Origin: Saccopteryx bilineata
Taxonomy: Eukaryota > Chordata > Mammalia > Chiroptera > Emballonuridae
Length of the DNA: 64,000 bases
Reading direction: 5' to 3'
Assembly (NCBI RefSeq): GCF_036850765.1
Contig: NC_089492.1
Coordinates: 99,343,022-99,407,021, forward strand
Shown here: in pieces, positions 58,435 to 64,000 of the stretch
How positions within the stretch are numbered: position 1 is the stretch's first letter
Layout: the number at the start of each line of letters is the position of its first letter
Notes under the pieces: model-generated
What the model saw: the letters and a program-made list of their open reading frames with translations, nothing else
What the model was told of the DNA's origin: nothing
Database searches by the model: none
Made by a program: the position numbers and the translations under genes

Positions 58435-60820
58435 GTGCTCTTTGTGCTGTGGACCTGAGAGGGGTCTCCAGTCCTCCTTCCTCTGTGTCCGTGCGCAGGG
58501 CGAGTGCTCGCTGTCAGCTGTCCACCAGTTACTCAGTATCCTGCGGTTTTTACCAGCATCTTCAAAGCCACTGAGAAACACCCAGTGTTCCTGTTTGCTA
58601 GCAAAGGGGAACCCTGCCCCCTCTTCCTCCCTCCCTTGCCTCCCCACACTGGATGATTCCCCCCAGGTCTCTGAACCCAGCCTGAGGGGGGGAGGCATTT
58701 GTGCTGCCCCTGGTGGAGGAGGAAGCAGGGCTCAGCAGGGTGGGCTGGAGGCACAGGGACCCTAAAGTGGGAGGAAGGCCCCTGGGGGGAGGTGGGGGAG
58801 GTGCACACAGCTCTGAGTGGTCAGACACCTGCCTGCTGAAGGCAGAAGCTGGCCCTGGCAGTGCACAGCTCTCAGGATCATTCAGATCACTCTGGACAAA
58901 CCCCCGCCTCCATCATGTATGCCGGCGGGGTGGCCGCTTCCATGCCCTGCCCAGCGCCAGCAGCAGGGACTTTGTGGCCAACAGGACTTTGCTGTGGGAG
59001 AGGGAGGTGAGAAATGCAGTCTGCAGCTGACCATGCACATGGCCTATGGGAACCAGTCTGTTTTTGCTCCACCAGCTGCTGTAGTTATTCCCACATTCCT
59101 GATGGTCCCAAAGTTTGAGATGTTCCCAAGGCCATGGACATGATGAAGAATGCCCCACAACTACAGGGCTCCCCTGCCAATGTCTGCTGCCGTGATCTGG
59201 GGACCTGGGGGCTTTCCCTCTGAACAGAATAATCCTGAGGATACTGAAGTTTTCCTGTCTACTGTCTACCTTCCTCCACCACTACCCAGGTTTCACCAAA
59301 GAGAGCGGGTGGGAGGCTAGGGCTGGTTTTGGACCAGATACAAATCCAGCTGTCCCACTGCGTGGTGTTCACACGAGCCCTGTGGCCAGGCCTAAGGGCG
59401 GAGGTGAGGGCCTGGGGCCCCTGATAACCTCGGACAGCACTAAGGGAGGCTGTGATTCCAGGCTCCACAACCTGAACCCCACCCTTGCCAACTGGCTGTG
59501 ATCAGCAGTGTGCCCTGTGCTGCCAACCCTGCCTAGGCCTCCTGGTTTCAGGCACAGTGACCACTGACTCCTCTCCCACAGACACCTCTGCCCTGGGCTC
59601 CCCTCTGGCCAAGGTCGAGGGCAGACAGGCTGTGACTACAGGGCACGGAGGTGAGACCACCAGCCTGGGCTTTGAATGCAGACTGGCCTCGGCTGAAAAC
59701 AGAGCTGCCTGCTTCCCAAACCTGAGCCTCATCTTTAAAGTGGGGTGCAACTACCTTCCTGGAGAGTTGTGAGGATCAAATGATAAAGTATGCAAACACT
59801 TCTAGGGAATTCCTTGGCACAGAGCTAGTGTTCAAAAACCCAGAAGATCTAATTTTCATTGTTTTGTGTCTCAGAGTAGGCACTAAGAACAAACTACCTC
59901 TTCTCCTGGCCACATGTGCCTGCCAGGGGGCCTCACAGGGACATTTCCGTGTTTTCTCAGCTTCTGTAGGAGCAATGTGTACATTGCTGCAGCCCGGCAC
60001 ACGCCAGGCCTCTGCACTCACTGCCTTGGACTCTTTGCAAGTTTGGGGGAGGCTGGCAGTCTTTCTTTCTTTGCTTGCAGGATTAGGGAGGTGGGTGAAG
60101 GTCCCGACACCCCTCAGGGCCAGAAGCCCCTTCTGCTCTCAGGCGCTGCCCTGCTCTTCGGTGGAGCATACCAGTGGCGAGCCACTGGGCCAGCGCGGGG
60201 CAGGCAGGCTGAAGAGCCAGGCTTTTCAGAGGAAGCGTTGACTCCGTCCAGATCCAGCTTCGGTTTCCTTTCTACCTTCTGCTGCTTCTGGGGCTGCCAG
60301 CACTCGTGACCCCAGGGCAGGGCCAGGAGCCATCTGAGTCTGGACAGGGTGCCTGCACACAGCAGGGGGAGCAGGGGGATGTTGTCAGACACCCCTCCCC
60401 TGCTGCCAAGCTCCTTGTATAGCTTCGTGCCCCCTCCACAGGCTCATCACAATCTTCGAGTATTAACACTGGTTAACTCTGGGTGGGGGATTTTGTGTTT
60501 TTATGTATTTCTGTGTTTTCTACAAGAATCGGAAATCACTGTTGTTATGGGGGGGGGGACCTAACATGCTATTTTTTTTTAATTATGTAAAAATACTTGG
60601 GAAAGAAGCAGGGAGATGACATCAGCTGTCCCCCAGGACAACCGTGGGAGTCTGTGTGGACCAGGTGGCACACAGGGATGAGAGCTCCCCCACAAGCAGG
60701 GACACTCCCCCATTCACAGTCACCCGGGCCCCAACACCCCAGACAACACAGTTTTGGGAGCACACAGGGTCAGCCATCAACCACAGCCTGTGTCCGCGGG
60801 CACTGGTCCATCAGGAAGCC
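58435..60820. other. OXER1 5' flank and OXER1-HAAO spacer
   Basis: 58435-58698 stays open in the OXER1 frame and may encode an N-terminal extension. Beyond it no TATA box, CpG island or exon could be assigned with confidence. 59680-59835 holds a MIR. Confidence 0.5.
59680..59835 (+). repeat. MIR relic
   Basis: aaacctgagcctcatcttta, 'gagttgtgaggatcaaatga' and 'ggcacagagctagtgttcaa' fit the 3' half of MIR. Confidence 0.7.
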
Positions 60821-60826
60821 TTTATT
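60821..60826 (-). terminator. HAAO polyadenylation signal
   Basis: Minus-strand AATAAA (plus strand tttatt in gcctttattgaggg), 290 bases downstream of the HAAO stop. It is the first canonical signal on this strand after the CDS. Confidence 0.7.
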
Positions 60827-61115
60827 GAGGGCCTTCTTGGTAGTAGACAAGTGCTAAACTGAGCCTGTGGGGACAGAGGGGACAGCCTCGGGGACAGTGG
60901 GCTGAGGGCTGTTAGAGGGGAAGGGGAGCCACTGGCCCCTCCAGAGCCTGGTGTCTGGGGAGAGGAGGAGGATGGACGATGATGTCCAGGGTGGGCAGGG
61001 GTGCCGGGTCACTGGCAGCAGTACATCTCCAAGCAGTGGGGGCTGGGAAAGTCATAGTCCAGCAGGGGTGGCGCTGTGGCATATTTGGTGGCCGCTCTAG
61101 GCCCAAACAAGACAG

Positions 61116-61194
61116 TCACCCCAGGGGCTTCTTGCAGGCGGGGTCCTGGGTCACAGCCAGGGCCACAGAGCCTTGCCCTCGCTCCCAGGAATAC
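61116..61194 (-). CDS. HAAO: HAAO last coding exon (C-terminus)
   Basis: After ccacag on the minus strand the exon completes Ala and reads [20 protein letters not shown] then KKPLG and TGA. It matches the human end ([12 protein letters not shown]). The 3'UTR then runs about 290 bases to the signal at 60821. Confidence 0.96.
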
Positions 61195-61298
61195 CTGTGG
61201 AGACAGAGGTGGGCCGGGTCAGACCAAGTTCTGCCCTAAGGACCCCAGGGAAGGGAGGGCAGTCCCACAGCTGGGGAAAGGCCTCCCGGGGCACTTAC

Positions 61299-61381
61299 GC
61301 CGTCCCTGCTGGCACCAGGAGGCTTTCGTCAGGGGCCAGGCTCAGGTGCTGTCCCCCCATGGTCACCTTGGAGGAGCCCTC
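61299..61381 (-). CDS. HAAO: HAAO coding exon ([10 protein letters not shown]...)
   Basis: Minus strand, acceptor cctccccag, donor gtaagtgcc. It reads [20 protein letters not shown] and LLVPAGT plus two bases of Ala. It matches human residues 233-259 (EGSSVVTMGG, SLAPDDSLLVLAGT), with the usual cupin beta-strand pattern. Confidence 0.95.
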
Positions 61382-61558
61382 CTGGGGAGGAGAGAATTGA
61401 ATGGAGGCTACCAGGCCTCATCACCCGTCCAAGAGTCCCGAGTCTGCCTTGGCAAGGAGGCCCTGGGGGCGGCCTAGACTATGGGTGCACAAGACCCGGA
61501 GCAGCCTGGTCCCCACGGGCAGGAGGCCATGCCACCCTCTCCTGCGGGCCCCACTTGC

Positions 61559-61627
61559 CAGCTGCCACAGCCACATGTCCACATCCCGTCTCGGCCCTTT
61601 GCTGCTGCCTTGTCCATAGGCGATCAC
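61559..61627 (-). CDS. HAAO: HAAO coding exon with apparent GC donor
   Basis: Minus strand, acceptor cctactag, then 23 codons VIAYGQGSSKGPRRDVDMWL-WQL. The exon must end at CAGCTG because the next exon resumes with Glu-Gly-Ser-Ser, and the bases after CTG are gcaagt. This is a GC-AG intron. The nearest GT (five bases on) would shift the frame. Human residues 210-232. Confidence 0.92.
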
Positions 61628-62061
61628 CTAGTAGGAAGTGACATAGATCTTTTTTGGTGCTTCCTACCTCCCAAAAGGAGATGGCCTTAAACTTGGCCCC
61701 TAGACACCAGGCCTGTGTGGGGCAGGGGCAGGGCCGGCAATACAGCCTGATCTTCCTGTGCGAGGCAAAGGGCAGGACTGGGGAGCGAGGCTGCCAAGGC
61801 TGTAGGTCTCCCTGCTGCCTCCACCATGAGGGGGGCCCACCTGCCTGCCCTCCATACACACATGCACATCCGGTCACAACTATTGCCGACTCACAGGAAG
61901 ACATACCTGCCAGGGCACACTAGAAACACACACACGTGTGTGCATAGCATTATGCAGACCCATGTAGCACACACACATAGTTCCCTGAAGGGTGCCCACC
62001 CCTCTTACTCTGTGAAATTCGCTGCTGGGTGGACACCCTGGGTGTCCCAGGGCTGAATTAC

Positions 62062-62207
62062 CTGGGTCTCATAGGTGTCCCCAAACAGGCTGAGGGGTGT
62101 GCCGCCCTGGAGCTCCTTGCGGTGGCTATCCAGCCAGGCCTCCAGAGACATGGGCTCCATGACGGACCGAGTGCTCAGGGGGAATGGTGTTTCCTTGAGC
62201 AGCTTCT
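62062..62207 (-). CDS. HAAO: HAAO coding exon (C-terminal cupin, first part)
   Basis: Minus strand, acceptor ggtacag and donor gtaattc. It reads (E)[40 protein letters not shown] and FGDTYETQ. It is 146 nt and matches human residues 161-209 at the same length. Human Asp-Gln near the start is Glu-Lys here. Confidence 0.95.
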
Positions 62208-62486
62208 CTGTACCGATGGCCCAGCAAGAGTCAGTGTCCTCTGGCCCTGCCCTAGCAGACCCAGTTCCCAGGGACCCCAGCTCTCAGTTGCAGCAATGAG
62301 CTCTAGATCCGGCCCAAGAACCCAGAAGCCATATGGAGGGCACTACATATTTGGTGCCATCTTCCTGCACTTTGAGTTCCAGGCAGAGTGCTCAAAAGGG
62401 GACTCCCTAATCATCTGGGCCAAGACCCATTCTACTCTGGAAAAGGGGTGAGGGAGGGTGGGAGAAAGGCAGGTCCAGTGCCTCAC

Positions 62487-62530
62487 CAGGGATAGGCTTT
62501 CCTGTTCTGTGCTGCTCAGAGCTGAAGAAC
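62487..62530 (-). CDS. HAAO: HAAO coding exon (FFSSEQHRTGKPIP)
   Basis: A 44-nt exon between ctgcag and gtgagg on the minus strand, reading (E)FFSSEQHRTGKPIP plus one base. Human has Tyr where this has His. It is in frame with both neighbours through split Glu codons. Confidence 0.94.
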
Positions 62531-62882
62531 CTGCAGGGACATACAGGGCGGGGGAGGAGGGGCCAGCATTCCCGACTGAAAGGTCAGTGACACACACACA
62601 CACTCTGGGGCGCAGGAGCCCACACCTGCTCGTGGGGCCCGCATAGATCTCATACCCGCCATCTGCTCACTCCCAGCCCCGTGGAGCAGCCTCCTTCCCT
62701 CCGCAGGGGCGTTCTCCAGCCCAGGCCTCCCACCCTGGGAGAGGTAAACTTTCTCCCTAAATCCCGGCTTGACAGCTCCAGGCCGCAGGTGCTGTGTGGA
62801 GCACTTCCTGGATGGGTCTGTTTTACCCAGCCAGAGCATGGGGCCACAGGAGAGTGAGGGGCCGGGGCTGGGATGGGCCTCA

Positions 62883-64000
<1,118 letters not shown>

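Overview
The window is mammalian nuclear DNA, most likely from a rhinolophoid bat (horseshoe, leaf-nosed or related). The large split genes, MIR/L2/L1 relics and GT-AG introns point to a placental mammal. The bat call rests on three abundant tRNA-derived SINE families that I recall from rhinolophoid bats: 'gccctggccggttggctcag' (A), 'gcctgaccaggtggtggcgcag' (B) and 'gcctgacctgtggtggcacag' (C). Several copies have clean target-site duplications, so the families were active recently. The species call is inference, since no search was run. The gene order MTA3 (+), OXER1 (-), HAAO (-) matches human 2p21 as I recall it.

Positions 1 to about 51.3 kb hold the 3' part of MTA3 on the plus strand. Nine coding exons were placed by homology and splice sites: the end of ELM2 and the SANT domain (3.6, 15.1, 18.3 kb), a linker with a tandem NAGNAG acceptor (23.1 kb), the GATA-type zinc finger (23.1 and 25.8 kb), the RBBP4/7-binding region (27.0 kb), and three exons of the long C-terminus (34.2, 37.9, 47.3 kb). 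The 27.0 kb exon has two fates. It can read through its donor to a stop followed by a polyadenylation signal (short form), or splice on to 34.2 kb (long form). The long 3'UTR runs to a signal near 50.75 or 51.30 kb.

Positions 51.3 to 56.9 kb are intergenic and carry SINE, MIR and L2 copies. MTA3 and OXER1 converge tail to tail across this gap. OXER1, a single-exon rhodopsin-class GPCR for 5-oxo-ETE, lies on the minus strand at 57.3-58.4 kb (possibly to 58.7 kb). HAAO, on the minus strand from 60.8 kb to the right edge, shows its last six coding exons, equivalent to human residues 118-286. Its N-terminal exons with the iron ligands lie beyond the window. One HAAO intron appears to use a GC donor.

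Most remaining structure is mobile DNA inside MTA3 introns. It includes an internally deleted mariner (16.0-16.5 kb), a solo LTR nested inside a SINE (16.8-17.2 kb), a palindromic hAT MITE (11.7 kb), and a tiny TTAA-flanked inverted-repeat element (15.3 kb). There are also SINE pairs with informative target-site duplications, and two short local 'copy-paste' insertions (36 bp at 9.78 kb; 114 bp at 25.46 kb). I found no new gene system. The most unusual material is these rearrangements and the two RNA-processing choices in MTA3. The three genes act separately: MTA3 in NuRD chromatin repression, OXER1 in eicosanoid signalling, and HAAO in the kynurenine route to NAD+.
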